Shown: one piece after another, positions 25,662 to 34,581 of the stretch
How the letters are laid out: the number at the start of each line of letters is the position of its first letter
How positions within the stretch are numbered: the stretch's first letter is position 1
Assembly (NCBI GenBank): GCA_949066965.1
Contig: CARTDA010000008.1
Location: 52,817 to 116,816 of the forward strand
DNA: 64,000 nt
From: COE1 sp949066965
GTDB lineage: Bacteria > Bacillota > Clostridia > Lachnospirales > Lachnospiraceae
Direction: 5' to 3'
The notes under the pieces: model-generated
What the model was told of the DNA's origin: nothing
Seen by the model: the letters and a program-made list of their open reading frames with translations, nothing else
Databases searched by the model: none
Position numbers and translations under genes: made by a program

Positions 25662-26828
25662 ATGAAACCATATCAGTTAAATATTCCTACAAAAATATAT
25701 TTTGGCAGGGACATATGGGAAAGGACGTTAAAAGAGGCGGAACCGTTATTAGACGGAAATCTCATGCTTGTGACAACAGGACGTTCCCTGACACGGATAG
25801 GATATGTTGAACAATTAAAAAAACAACTGTCAGCGTGTGCAAGGGTAAAAACGATTACTGTGTTTGACAAGGTCAGCGCAAACCCAAGGCTGTCAGAAGC
25901 CCGGGAAGGTATCAGGCTTGCGAGAGAAAGCGGCGCGGATGTGGTGGTCGGATTTGGCGGAGGCAGCGCAATGGACATGGCAAAGGCTGTTGCGGCGGGG
26001 GCAGATGTCAGTGCGGATATCGACGAATATTTTTATACCGGGAAGGAACCGATGGACAACGTACTGCCCATCATTGCAATTCCAACAACAGCAGGAACAG
26101 GCAGCGAGCTGAGCAAGGCATCCATCCTCACAGATGATGTGCGCAGAATCAAAAGTGGAATCAGGGGAGCAGGATTATATCCGAAGGTGGCAATTGTCGA
26201 TTCCATTTTTACAGAATCCGTCCCTTATCATATCACGATGGAGACAGGGTTTGACGTGTTTGCACATGCCATGGAGAGTTATCTGTCGAAAGCCGCATCA
26301 CCATTTACACAGATGCAGTCAGTATATGCAGCACAGATTGTGGGTAGAATGCTGCCGCGGCTGGCAGTGGATATACAGGACACCGAGGCAAGAAAATATA
26401 TGAGCTATGCCAGCATGATGATGGGAATCAATCTGGGAAATGCCAGTACGGGACTGCCGCACAGGCTCCAGTATCCGCTCGGGGCTGTTACGGACACGAG
26501 CCATGGGAAAGGGCTGGCGGCATTATATCCGGCGTGGGTTTACTATGAATACCTGTACAGCGAAAAAAATACAGAAAAACTGATGGGCATGTTAATGGGA
26601 AAAGATATCTGCGGAAGGGAAGAATGTACAAATGCAATGCATACGTTTATCGCATCATTAAGATTGCCGGTATCCCTCCGGGAGTTTGGCATAAACGAGG
26701 AACAGATGGATGCTATGGCAGCGTCCGTGTCAGGAAACATCTTCAATGACCCAGCCGCCCAGGAACCTGACATTATCAGAAAAATATATCACAAGGCATG
26801 GGAGGGACAGGAATGCAGGCAATCATGA
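25662..26828 (+). CDS. Iron-containing alcohol dehydrogenase
   Basis: Group III (Fe-ADH) NAD(P)-dependent dehydrogenase of 388 aa. The nucleotide loop VVGFGGGSAMDMAKAVA, the segment PTTAGTGSELS, and the metal ligands in FDVFAHAMESYLS and LPHRLQYPLGAVTDTSHGKG are visible. It begins 9 nt after the kinase and overlaps the nucleotidyltransferase by 16 bp. A reductase converting a ketose phosphate to a polyol phosphate would fit the neighbours (inference). No PEP mutase is nearby to support a phosphonate role. Confidence 0.9.
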   Translation: MKPYQLNIPTKIYFGRDIWERTLKEAEPLLDGNLMLVTTGRSLTRIGYVEQLKKQLSACARVKTITVFDKVSANPRLSEAREGIRLARESGADVVVGFGGGSAMDMAKAVAAGADVSADIDEYFYTGKEPMDNVLPIIAIPTTAGTGSELSKASILTDDVRRIKSGIRGAGLYPKVAIVDSIFTESVPYHITMETGFDVFAHAMESYLSKAASPFTQMQSVYAAQIVGRMLPRLAVDIQDTEARKYMSYASMMMGINLGNASTGLPHRLQYPLGAVTDTSHGKGLAALYPAWVYYEYLYSEKNTEKLMGMLMGKDICGREECTNAMHTFIASLRLPVSLREFGINEEQMDAMAASVSGNIFNDPAAQEPDIIRKIYHKAWEGQECRQS

Positions 26829-27541
26829 TGGCAGCAGGAAAAGGCAGCAGACTCGGAAGCCTGACAGGGGGAAAACCAAAAGCATTTGCCCAAATCAATG
26901 GAAAAAGGCTGATTGATTATAACTTAAGACTTCTTGAAACCTATCAAGTGGATGAAATTATTATTGTAACTGGCTACCAGTGTGAGGCATTTGAGAAACT
27001 GGCAGCAGACGACAAAAGGATAAAAACAGTATACAATCCGTTTTATGAAATGATGAACGTACTGGGTTCCTTTTATATGGGGATGCATCTGCTGCATGAT
27101 GACTTCATTTACCTGCATGCAGATACGATATGTGAACCGCGTATATTTGAGCAGCTGGTGAAAATGGAGGCGGATGTTACCCTGCCGGTTGACTGCAAGG
27201 CGTGTGACGACGAGGCGATGAAAGTCCGGAGCGAGGACGGAAAAATCGTGCAGATTACAAAAGATATGCCGAATGAACTGGCAGACGGCGAATTTATAGG
27301 AATGGCTTCCTTTCGAAGAAGCGTCATTCCTGCACTTTGTGAAAAGACAAAGCGCCTGCTTATGGAAAAGGAATTCGCGGCGTATTTTGAGAGTGCCATA
27401 CAGCGACTGATAGACGAGACGGAATTTGGCATAAAGGAAGCGCCCACAGACGGGGCATTCTGGGCTGAAATTGATTTTATGGAAGACTATGAAAACGCCG
27501 TAAAAAAGATACCAAAAAGCCTGACAGGATTATTTGTGTAA
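26813..27541 (+). CDS. NTP transferase (sugar/polyol/choline-phosphate nucleotidyltransferase, LicC-like)
   Basis: GT-A-fold nucleotidyltransferase, 242 aa. It has the signature MMAAGKGSRLGSLTGGKPKAF, the metal Asp in FIYLHADTICEP, and a closing WAEIDFMEDYENA. The ATG at 26813 has GGGAGGG 7 nt upstream. With the kinase and dehydrogenase it could make a CDP- or other NDP-activated polyol for the glycerophosphotransferase-family genes at 17654 and 27550. It resembles LicC-type cytidylyltransferases more than RmlA, but the nucleotide is not certain. Confidence 0.85.
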   Translation: MQAIMMAAGKGSRLGSLTGGKPKAFAQINGKRLIDYNLRLLETYQVDEIIIVTGYQCEAFEKLAADDKRIKTVYNPFYEMMNVLGSFYMGMHLLHDDFIYLHADTICEPRIFEQLVKMEADVTLPVDCKACDDEAMKVRSEDGKIVQITKDMPNELADGEFIGMASFRRSVIPALCEKTKRLLMEKEFAAYFESAIQRLIDETEFGIKEAPTDGAFWAEIDFMEDYENAVKKIPKSLTGLFV

Positions 27542-27549
27542 AGGAATGT

Positions 27550-28806
27550 ATGGGGATGAGGGATAAACGGAAAAGAAATCTGACAGAAAAAGCTTATATT
27601 TTTAAAAGGACAATCCAGGCGTTTGCCCACAGTCTTGCATACCAGGCGTGCCGCATCTTTCCGGTTGACGAAAGAAAGGTTGTCATGTGGACGTTTGAGG
27701 GCAATGGCGGTTATGGATGCAGTCCGAAATATGTCGCGGAGGAGCTGCTTGAGCGAAACAGAAAGACAGATACAGATTACAGGATTATATGGCTTGTCAA
27801 TGATACGCATAAGGAATTTCCAGAAGAGATTACAAAGGTGAAAAGTACCTTGTGGAGCAGGGCATACCATCTGTCAACTGCCGGAACGTGGTTGAGCAAT
27901 ACAAGAACCTTTTATGGCACAAAAAAAAGGAAAGGGCAGTGCTACATCCAGACATGGCATGCAACAATCTGCATCAAGCCAATTGGGTTATACCGCGGAG
28001 CATTGTTTCCTGAAATGGCGCGTATTGTCAGTGCATATGATTCCGGGATGATTGACTATGTGCTGTCCGGTTCAAAATGGTGCGACCATATGTACCGGAA
28101 GGGACTGCTGTATCGTGGCAGAATTATAAAGACAGGTACACCGCGCTGCGACGTGTTATTAAATCAAAGGAAAGAAAAGTATGCACAGATAAGGAAAGAG
28201 TACCATATCCCTGACGAAGCGCGGATTATGCTTTACGCCCCGACGTTCCGTGGGGGCAGCCAGAATACAAAGCGTACAGTCAGCACGGACGAAGTGACCA
28301 TTGACTTTGGGCGGCTGACCAGTGTGCTGGAAAAAAGGTTCGGAGGTACATGGTACGTGCTTTTAAGGCTCCATCCGCAGCTTGCCGCGAAGATGGAGAA
28401 GCTTCAGACACATCAGGCATCGGGCAGGCTGACAGATGTCAGCCAGAGACCGGACATGAATGAATTAATTGCTGCATCAGACGCGTTTCTGACGGATTAT
28501 TCAAGTGCTGTTTTTGAGGCAAATATCATAGGAATCCCATCATTTATCTACGCGGATGACTTGCAGGAGTACATAGCAGACAGAGGAGACTTGTTTTTTG
28601 ATATGTACAAGCTCCCATTTCCGGTCGCACAAAATAATGACGAGCTGATGAACTGCATCGAGCAGTTTGACGAGAAAGCATATTATCAGAAAACAAAAGA
28701 TTTTATGCGGGAGACCGGAATTTTTGAGGACGGCAGGGCAAGTAAGAGAGTCGTTGATTTGATTGAGCGGGAGAGACGCGAGAAAATGAGGCATGTGAAG
28801 ACTTAA
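27550..28806 (+). CDS. CDP-glycerol/ribitol glycerophosphotransferase-family protein (TagF/TarL-like)
   Basis: GT-B polyol-phosphate transferase, 418 aa, peripheral membrane. Clear family motifs are CYIQTWHATICIKPIG (the TWHGT site with Ala for Gly), TGTPRCDVLLN, IMLYAPTFRGG, LLRLHPQLA and ASDAFLTDYSSAVFEANI. It starts 9 nt after the nucleotidyltransferase, so donor synthesis and transfer are probably co-expressed. It ends the polyol block; a cassette follows at 28825. Confidence 0.92.
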   Translation: MGMRDKRKRNLTEKAYIFKRTIQAFAHSLAYQACRIFPVDERKVVMWTFEGNGGYGCSPKYVAEELLERNRKTDTDYRIIWLVNDTHKEFPEEITKVKSTLWSRAYHLSTAGTWLSNTRTFYGTKKRKGQCYIQTWHATICIKPIGLYRGALFPEMARIVSAYDSGMIDYVLSGSKWCDHMYRKGLLYRGRIIKTGTPRCDVLLNQRKEKYAQIRKEYHIPDEARIMLYAPTFRGGSQNTKRTVSTDEVTIDFGRLTSVLEKRFGGTWYVLLRLHPQLAAKMEKLQTHQASGRLTDVSQRPDMNELIAASDAFLTDYSSAVFEANIIGIPSFIYADDLQEYIADRGDLFFDMYKLPFPVAQNNDELMNCIEQFDEKAYYQKTKDFMRETGIFEDGRASKRVVDLIERERREKMRHVKT

Positions 28807-28824
28807 CAAATAAAAATATAGAAC

Positions 28825-29671
28825 CTTGACAATTTCATACTTTACATTGGATTAAGCGTCACTTTACAATATGACCAAGTATATGCTACGATTTTCGAAT
28901 CACAGGAAAGGGGAAAAGTAGTATATGGGAACAGTCGATATACGTGTTAAGGAATTTATTAAGATTAATTCTGTATTTGCACAATTGTTTGGTAAGGGAG
29001 TTTTTGGGGGAAGGGTTCAGATAGACCCCGACAGCCTGCAAGCGCTTGATACGGTAAATCAGGAAACGATTAAGCTTGAGACGAGGCAGCTCAAAGATAT
29101 TGAACGCCTGCGGGATGCACAAAAGGTATCCAGTAAGCATCTACGATATGCTTGATATTCCAGACCATATGAAAGAATGGACGAAGAATATTATTGCTGA
29201 TTACCAGATGTATTTAATAGACGCAAGTCATATGACAGATGAAGAAATTGATAAATTTGATGGTGACTTAAAGGCGTTTCTGTTAATGCTACAGGATAAT
29301 TTAGATGAACAGAGACTGAAGGGAGTCGTTGCAAGACATAGGGAAACATGGTATGCTATAGGCACAATTAAAAAGGACAAAAGATATATAGATTATATAG
29401 ATAATGTTTCCGATGAAGAACTGGCGGGAGGTATGTATATGGATGCAGTATTGGATCGTATTGAGGCAAGAGGAGAGGAAAAGGTTAATAAGCTGGCGCT
29501 GTTACTTGCAAAGGAAGGCAAAATTGACGAGTTTATAAAATCGGCAGAGGATAAAGCTTATCAAAAGCAGCTCTTAATTGAGTATGGATTAGAAGACGAA
29601 TAACTGAACAAAAAATAATGATGAAGTCTGATGTAAAGTATGAAATTGTTGTATTTTGCATCAGATTTTTT
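28825..29671. mobile_element. Inverted-repeat cassette with a deleted Rpn-type gene
   Basis: The left end (28829-28847) and right end (29631-29649) are perfect 19-bp inverted copies, arm ACAATTTCATACTTTACAT. The right end also forms a 14-bp wobble-containing hairpin (29627-29640 with 29652-29665) followed by six T. A promoter (TTTACA 28863-28868, 18-bp spacer, TACGAT 28887-28892) drives the inner gene. The design equals that of the Uma2 cassette at 22351. It sits at the junction between the polyol block and the AT-rich glycosyltransferase block. Confidence 0.6.
28925..29603 (+). pseudogene. Rpn/PD-(D/E)XK nuclease-transposase family gene, internally deleted
   Basis: The N-terminal piece (28925-29155) reads MGTVDIRVKEFIKINSVFAQ through RLRDAQKVSS, typical of the Lachnospiraceae Rpn/PDDEXK family. 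The C-terminal piece, in another frame (to 29603), resumes at SIYDMLDIPDHMKEWTKNII and ends in the usual LLAKEGKIDEFIKSAED region. In relatives these parts are separated by roughly a hundred or more residues that include the nuclease core, so a deletion near 29130 removed the core and shifted the frame. The product cannot be active. Confidence 0.75.
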
Positions 29672-29790
29672 GATGTAGAAAATGAGGAATGTTGATAACA
29701 ATTCAGTTTTTAGCTGTAATCAACGATGAGTAAAATATAAATTGTGTGTTCAAATTAATTACGTAAATTAAGAATGAATGAGGTGCTGAT

Positions 29791-30909
29791 GTGTATAAAA
29801 AATTGCGTGTATTGCAGTTTCCTATTGTAGCAGCAAAAGGTGGAATTACGCAATATGTATTGAATTTATGGAAATATGTAAACAGAGAAATCATTCAATT
29901 TGACTTTCTTACATTTAGTTCTGAGCTAGATTTTGAAGAAGAATTAATAAATGAAGGCTGCAAAGTATATCATATCTCTTGTTACCCAGAAACAGATATT
30001 GAGAGGTTTGCTATGGAATATAGTACAGTGTTAAGCCATGGCTATGATGTTATTGAATTGCATACTTCATATTGGAAAAGTACGATTATGGAAGAAATGG
30101 CAAAAGAGCAGGGTGGATGTAAAGTTATTATTCATGCTCATAGCACTGGGATTGTTGGTAACTTATCATATTTTGAAAAAATAAATGCTAAGGAAAGACA
30201 TAATAAAATCAGGAACATGTTAAATGAGACAATAGCGGATAAATTTTGGGCGTGTTCTAAGGAAGCAGCGGAGTGGCTATATGGAGATAAAATACCAAAA
30301 GAAAAGATAGAAATTATCAAAAATACAATAGATACGTCATTGTTTAAATATAGGGAAGATATTAGGCGTCAAAAAAGACAGGAGTTTAATTTGACAGATA
30401 ATTATGTCATTGGTCATGTGGGAAGACTGGAGGAGGAAAAAAATCATAACTTTATATTAGAAATTTTTGCAAAATTGCATACAAAACAACCACAGTCTAT
30501 TCTCCTTTTGGTCGGGGATGGTTCTTATAGAAAATTTATTGAGGAACGAATTATAGAGTTGAAAATTAGTGACTGTGTATATTTAGTTGGAAAAACGGAT
30601 AATGTTTCAGATTATTTGCATGTTATGGATGTATTTGTGTTTCCTTCACTTTTTGAAGGATTTGGACTTTCGCTGCTTGAGGCTCAGTGTTCTGGTTTGC
30701 GATGTATAGGCAGCACTAATGTACCGAAGACAGCTTTTGTAACAAAAACTGCTGAACGAGTTTCGTTGGATGAGCCAGACAAGTGGAATCATATTTTGGA
30801 AGAAACAGCAAAAGGATATGATAGAAAATCACAAGCTTTGTTATTACGGGAGAAAGGATACGATACAATTACACAGATTAGAAAGTTAGAAAAAATGTAT
30901 ATGGAGTAA
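29791..30909 (+). CDS. Glycosyltransferase family 4 protein
   Basis: GT-B glycosyltransferase, 372 aa. The N-terminal acceptor domain has the GGITQYVLNL loop; the donor domain shows GHVGRLEEEKNHNFILEIF, LLLVGDGSYRKFIEE and the E-x7-E motif in FPSLFEGFGLSLLEAQ. The GTG start at 29791 (MYKKLRVLQFPIVAAKGG) has GAGGTG upstream. It opens the AT-rich glycan block and lacks the extra Rossmann module of later genes. Confidence 0.9.
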   Translation: MYKKLRVLQFPIVAAKGGITQYVLNLWKYVNREIIQFDFLTFSSELDFEEELINEGCKVYHISCYPETDIERFAMEYSTVLSHGYDVIELHTSYWKSTIMEEMAKEQGGCKVIIHAHSTGIVGNLSYFEKINAKERHNKIRNMLNETIADKFWACSKEAAEWLYGDKIPKEKIEIIKNTIDTSLFKYREDIRRQKRQEFNLTDNYVIGHVGRLEEEKNHNFILEIFAKLHTKQPQSILLLVGDGSYRKFIEERIIELKISDCVYLVGKTDNVSDYLHVMDVFVFPSLFEGFGLSLLEAQCSGLRCIGSTNVPKTAFVTKTAERVSLDEPDKWNHILEETAKGYDRKSQALLLREKGYDTITQIRKLEKMYME

Positions 30910-30914
30910 ATAGT

Positions 30915-31778
30915 ATGCACCTATATAAAAAATATAATCATTGGCGAATAGCATATAGATTAAAAGGAATGAATCGTTTTACACTAATACCGAATCCAAC
31001 TTATGGCTGGGCGGCGGATCCGTTTTTAATTGAATATCAACAAGAACTTTATTTGTTTGCAGAAATATTTCTTTATAAATCGGAACGGAAAGGGGTTATT
31101 GGATATTGTAAATATCAAGACGGAAAATTTGGAGAATGGAGCATTACAATGGATAAGCATTGGCATCTGTCATATCCATTCGTATTTGTGGAAAATGGAA
31201 AGCTGTATATGTGTCCGGAAGCAATTCAAAGTGAGGAAATTAGTATATATGAGTTGATTGAGTTTCCTGATAAATGGAAGAAAGTAAAAACATTATTACA
31301 AAATGGTAGATATGCAGATACAACACCTTTTCGATATGAAAATGAAAACTATTTGTTTACATTTATACATACAGAGGATTCTTTGATTAAAGGAACATTG
31401 TATATATATAAATGGGAAGAAAATGATAGCCTTTTATACAGAAAAATTTCTTCTGATATAGGAAATGCGAGACCAGGCGGGAAGATTATTTATAAGGATA
31501 ATAAATTAATACGCGTTTCACAAAACAGTAATGGCGGATATGGCACTGGTTTGGTTTTCAGTTTAATAGATAATGTTTGGCCGATTTATCAGGAGCATGT
31601 GCTTAAAACAATATATCCGGCAGATTTGGATATTGAATGTAAGGAAAAATATATAGGAATTCATACATATAATAGCTGCGGTGATATGGAAGTTATTGAC
31701 TTAAAATATGCAACATTTTCTTTTACAGAGTATTGGGCTCAAAAGAGAGTTCGTAAAATTTTTTTAAATAAGTATTAA
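30915..31778 (+). CDS. Beta-propeller protein, glucosamine-inositolphosphorylceramide-transferase N-domain-like
   Basis: A 287-residue protein with a five-bladed propeller pattern as in GH43-like/GINT1 N-terminal domains: GWAADPFLIEY, LYLFAEIF, HLSYPFVFVENGKLYMCPEA, TPFRYENENYLFTF, NARPGGKIIYKDNKLIRVSQ. Such proteins occur in bacterial polysaccharide loci, often beside glycosyl- or formyltransferases. No catalytic assignment is possible. It starts 5 nt after the GT4 gene. Confidence 0.65.
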   Translation: MHLYKKYNHWRIAYRLKGMNRFTLIPNPTYGWAADPFLIEYQQELYLFAEIFLYKSERKGVIGYCKYQDGKFGEWSITMDKHWHLSYPFVFVENGKLYMCPEAIQSEEISIYELIEFPDKWKKVKTLLQNGRYADTTPFRYENENYLFTFIHTEDSLIKGTLYIYKWEENDSLLYRKISSDIGNARPGGKIIYKDNKLIRVSQNSNGGYGTGLVFSLIDNVWPIYQEHVLKTIYPADLDIECKEKYIGIHTYNSCGDMEVIDLKYATFSFTEYWAQKRVRKIFLNKY

Positions 31779-31810
31779 TATTTTAATTAGAAAGTTGAGA
31801 GATAAAAATT

Positions 31811-32896
31811 ATGCAGGATATTATTATTTTTGGACGTGGAAGATACTATAAAAGTAAAATGTTTGAAGTTAAAAATAGGTATAATATAGTAGCGTTTATA
31901 GATAATATTGTAAAACCAGGAACAGTATTGACAAATGAGGATGGAATTCCTGTCTACAACCCAGAGAATTTAAAGGAGCTCCCTGAGGCTCCAATTATAA
32001 CAATGTCCGTAAAGTTTTTTGAAATGTGGCAACAACTAAAAAATTTGGGAGTAAAGGATGAAAGGATAATATTTGGGATTACATTACGCCCTTTTTATGA
32101 TGAAATTGAATTGCTGTTTTCAGAGCAGGATATAGAGGTTTGTTCACTAGGATACGAACTAGTTTTGAAAAGTAAGAAAGAAATTTTATACCGGTTTTCT
32201 TCAGAGGGAGAATATAAAAGTATTATCAGAAAATTACAAAGACAGCGTGATGCTAATATTAGAATGATTGCTGATATGCCAATGAAGCCTATCAGTAGAC
32301 GATGCGGCTATGAAAGAGGAACACCCATTGATCGTTATTATATAGAAAAGTTTCTAGACTCAAATCAAAAATATATTCAAAACAAAGTGATGGAAGTTGC
32401 GGATAATCAGTACACTTGTAGGTATAGTAAGAATATTAAAGAAGCTCTTATAATGCATGTGGAGGGATGGGGCAAAGATGTAGTGCAGATAAACTTGGAA
32501 ACTGGTAATGGAGTGGCTAAATATGCCAACAGCATAGATTGTTTTATATGCACGCAGACAATACAGATGATTTATGATATTAAAACAGCGATGAAAAATA
32601 TTTATAAAATGTTAAAGCAAGACGGAACTGCGCTTATTACAATAGCTGGTATCGCGGGAATATCTTTGTATGACTATTATAATTGGGGTGAATATTGGAG
32701 AGTTACACCAAAAGCTTTAAGGATGATTATGGAAGAAACGTTTGACAGAAACAAAATTGAAATATTTGGATATGGAAATATAAAGACAACAATTGCCTTT
32801 TTATATGGCTTATGTGTAGAAGATTTGGGTGAAAATGATTTTACATATGACGATGAACAGTTTCCAATGCTAATAGGATGTGTAGTGCGGAAGTAG
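31811..32896 (+). CDS. Rossmann-module + SAM-dependent methyltransferase
   Basis: 361 aa. Residues 1-95 form the shared Rossmann-like module (DIIIFGRGRYYKSKMFE, VAFIDNI, PIITMSV, LKNLGVKDERIIFG). Residues ~180-360 look like a methyltransferase of the type 11 group, with NSIDCFICTQTIQMIYDIKTA and YKMLKQDGTALITIAG in post-I and motif III positions. The glycine-rich motif I is weak, so activity is uncertain. This is the first of the island proteins to carry the module. Confidence 0.65.
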   Translation: MQDIIIFGRGRYYKSKMFEVKNRYNIVAFIDNIVKPGTVLTNEDGIPVYNPENLKELPEAPIITMSVKFFEMWQQLKNLGVKDERIIFGITLRPFYDEIELLFSEQDIEVCSLGYELVLKSKKEILYRFSSEGEYKSIIRKLQRQRDANIRMIADMPMKPISRRCGYERGTPIDRYYIEKFLDSNQKYIQNKVMEVADNQYTCRYSKNIKEALIMHVEGWGKDVVQINLETGNGVAKYANSIDCFICTQTIQMIYDIKTAMKNIYKMLKQDGTALITIAGIAGISLYDYYNWGEYWRVTPKALRMIMEETFDRNKIEIFGYGNIKTTIAFLYGLCVEDLGENDFTYDDEQFPMLIGCVVRK

Positions 32897-32942
32897 TATG
32901 TTTATATGAAAATTAAGAAGGCGAATGGAGTGAAAAGTAAAT

Positions 32943-34481
32943 ATGAGAAATGTAAAGTCAATAGCTATTTATCTTCCACAATATTATGAAACAGCTTATA
33001 ACAATAGGTGGTGGGGAAAGGGGTTTACTGACTGGGTTGCGGTAAGAAATGCAATTCCTTGTTTTGATGGTCATGTCCAGCCGAAGGTTCCATTAGATAA
33101 TAACTATTACAATTTACTTGACAAAAGTACATTTAAATATCAGCAAAAGTTAATGAAAAGGTATGGGATATATGGTCTATGTTTTTACCACTACTATTTT
33201 AAAAATGGAATTAAAGTTTTAGAAAAACCAGCAGAAAATCTGCTTGAGTGGAAAGATATTGATATTCCATTTTGTTTTTGCTGGCCTAGTGAAAACTGGA
33301 TTAGAACATGGAGCAATTTAGGAGGGAATGTCTGGGGCGAGAAATTTGATAAAGATGCAGATCGGAGGGGTGAAGGTGTACTTCTTGAACAGAATTTTGG
33401 TTCAAGGGAGGAATGGAAAGTGCACTTTGATTACTTATACCAATTTTTTAAAGATGAAAGATATATTAAAATTGACGGAAAACCAATTTTTATGTTTTTT
33501 AACACTGAACAGGTATTCTGTATTAAAGAAATGACAAAGTATTGGATTGAATTAGCCAGACAGAAAGGGTTGAATGGAATATATTTTATTGGTTGCAATA
33601 TTTCGGGTTATAAAGAGGAATTGGATGCGGTATTAGTCAATGAACCTGCAAAATCACGAAAGGTATTACTGAATAAGGGAATCTATACTGTCAGAAAGGG
33701 AGTAACATGTGTTCAATATTCTGATTTTGTAGATGAGGTACTGAATACAAAGCCTTTTATTGGCACAAGAACGTATTTTTGCGGAACTCCGGGGTTTGAT
33801 ACAACTCCAAGACGTGGGTATAACGGAGAAGTTTTTTTGGATAATTCACCTGAGTTATTCGAGAGAATGATGGACGGATTATATAAGAAAACCATTGAAA
33901 ATGGAAATGAGTATGTTTTTATTAATGCATGGAATGAGTGGGGCGAAGGAATGTATTTGGAACCGGATGAAGAAAATGGATTTGCTTTTTTGGAAACCGT
34001 TAAAAAAGTGAATGATAAGTATAAAAAGGTTGAGATACCAAGTGAATGTTGTAATAATTTTTCGGTAGAAGAAGTAACAGATCAATTAAAGCTATTGAAC
34101 GAAAAAGTATTTAAGTTTAGATGGTTATTTGATAATACAGTAGCTTTGGCTGACATTATACAAAATAACTCTCACAGGATTAAGGAATATTTCGAGAAAA
34201 AGGATATGCACAAAATTGCTGTGTATGGTGTTGGGTCAATTGGGAGACTGTTGATTAACCAATTTATGAAAGACGATATAAAAATTGCCTATACAGTAGA
34301 TATTTACGCCGCAAGAGTAATGGAGGCGATACCAATGTATAGACCATATGAAGAGATACCACAAGCGGATATTCTGATTGTTACTGTGCATGAAACAGAA
34401 AAGATAATTCAAGATATGCAAAAAAAAGGTCTTAATAATGTTGTATCAATTGAATGGTGGATGAATGAATTAATGAACTGA
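32943..34481 (+). CDS. WbsX-like (GH99-type) glycan enzyme with C-terminal Rossmann module
   Basis: 512 aa. The N-terminal ~360 residues match the WbsX/GH99-like family found in O-antigen loci: SIAIYLPQYYETAYNN, WWGKGFTDWVAVRNA, YGLCFYHYYF, FINAWNEWGEGMYLEPD. The family is annotated both as glycosyltransferase and as endo-mannosidase-like; the reaction here is unknown. Residues ~415-512 carry the shared module (KIAVYGVGSIGRLLINQF, AYTVDIYA, ADILIVTV, NNVVSIE). Confidence 0.8.
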   Translation: MRNVKSIAIYLPQYYETAYNNRWWGKGFTDWVAVRNAIPCFDGHVQPKVPLDNNYYNLLDKSTFKYQQKLMKRYGIYGLCFYHYYFKNGIKVLEKPAENLLEWKDIDIPFCFCWPSENWIRTWSNLGGNVWGEKFDKDADRRGEGVLLEQNFGSREEWKVHFDYLYQFFKDERYIKIDGKPIFMFFNTEQVFCIKEMTKYWIELARQKGLNGIYFIGCNISGYKEELDAVLVNEPAKSRKVLLNKGIYTVRKGVTCVQYSDFVDEVLNTKPFIGTRTYFCGTPGFDTTPRRGYNGEVFLDNSPELFERMMDGLYKKTIENGNEYVFINAWNEWGEGMYLEPDEENGFAFLETVKKVNDKYKKVEIPSECCNNFSVEEVTDQLKLLNEKVFKFRWLFDNTVALADIIQNNSHRIKEYFEKKDMHKIAVYGVGSIGRLLINQFMKDDIKIAYTVDIYAARVMEAIPMYRPYEEIPQADILIVTVHETEKIIQDMQKKGLNNVVSIEWWMNELMN

Positions 34482-34581
34482 TTTTCTTTATGCTGGTAAA
34501 AATATATGAAGAAAACTTTGCTATAAGAAACAGATAATACAGCAAAGTGAATCGGCTGAGGAGAATAGAGGATTTATATTA

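Noticed and set aside
25662..27541. Phosphonate pathway (phosphonoacetaldehyde reductase plus nucleotidyltransferase)
   Set aside because: The gene pair would fit, but no PEP mutase or phosphonopyruvate decarboxylase is in the window, and an aldolase and kinase are present instead.
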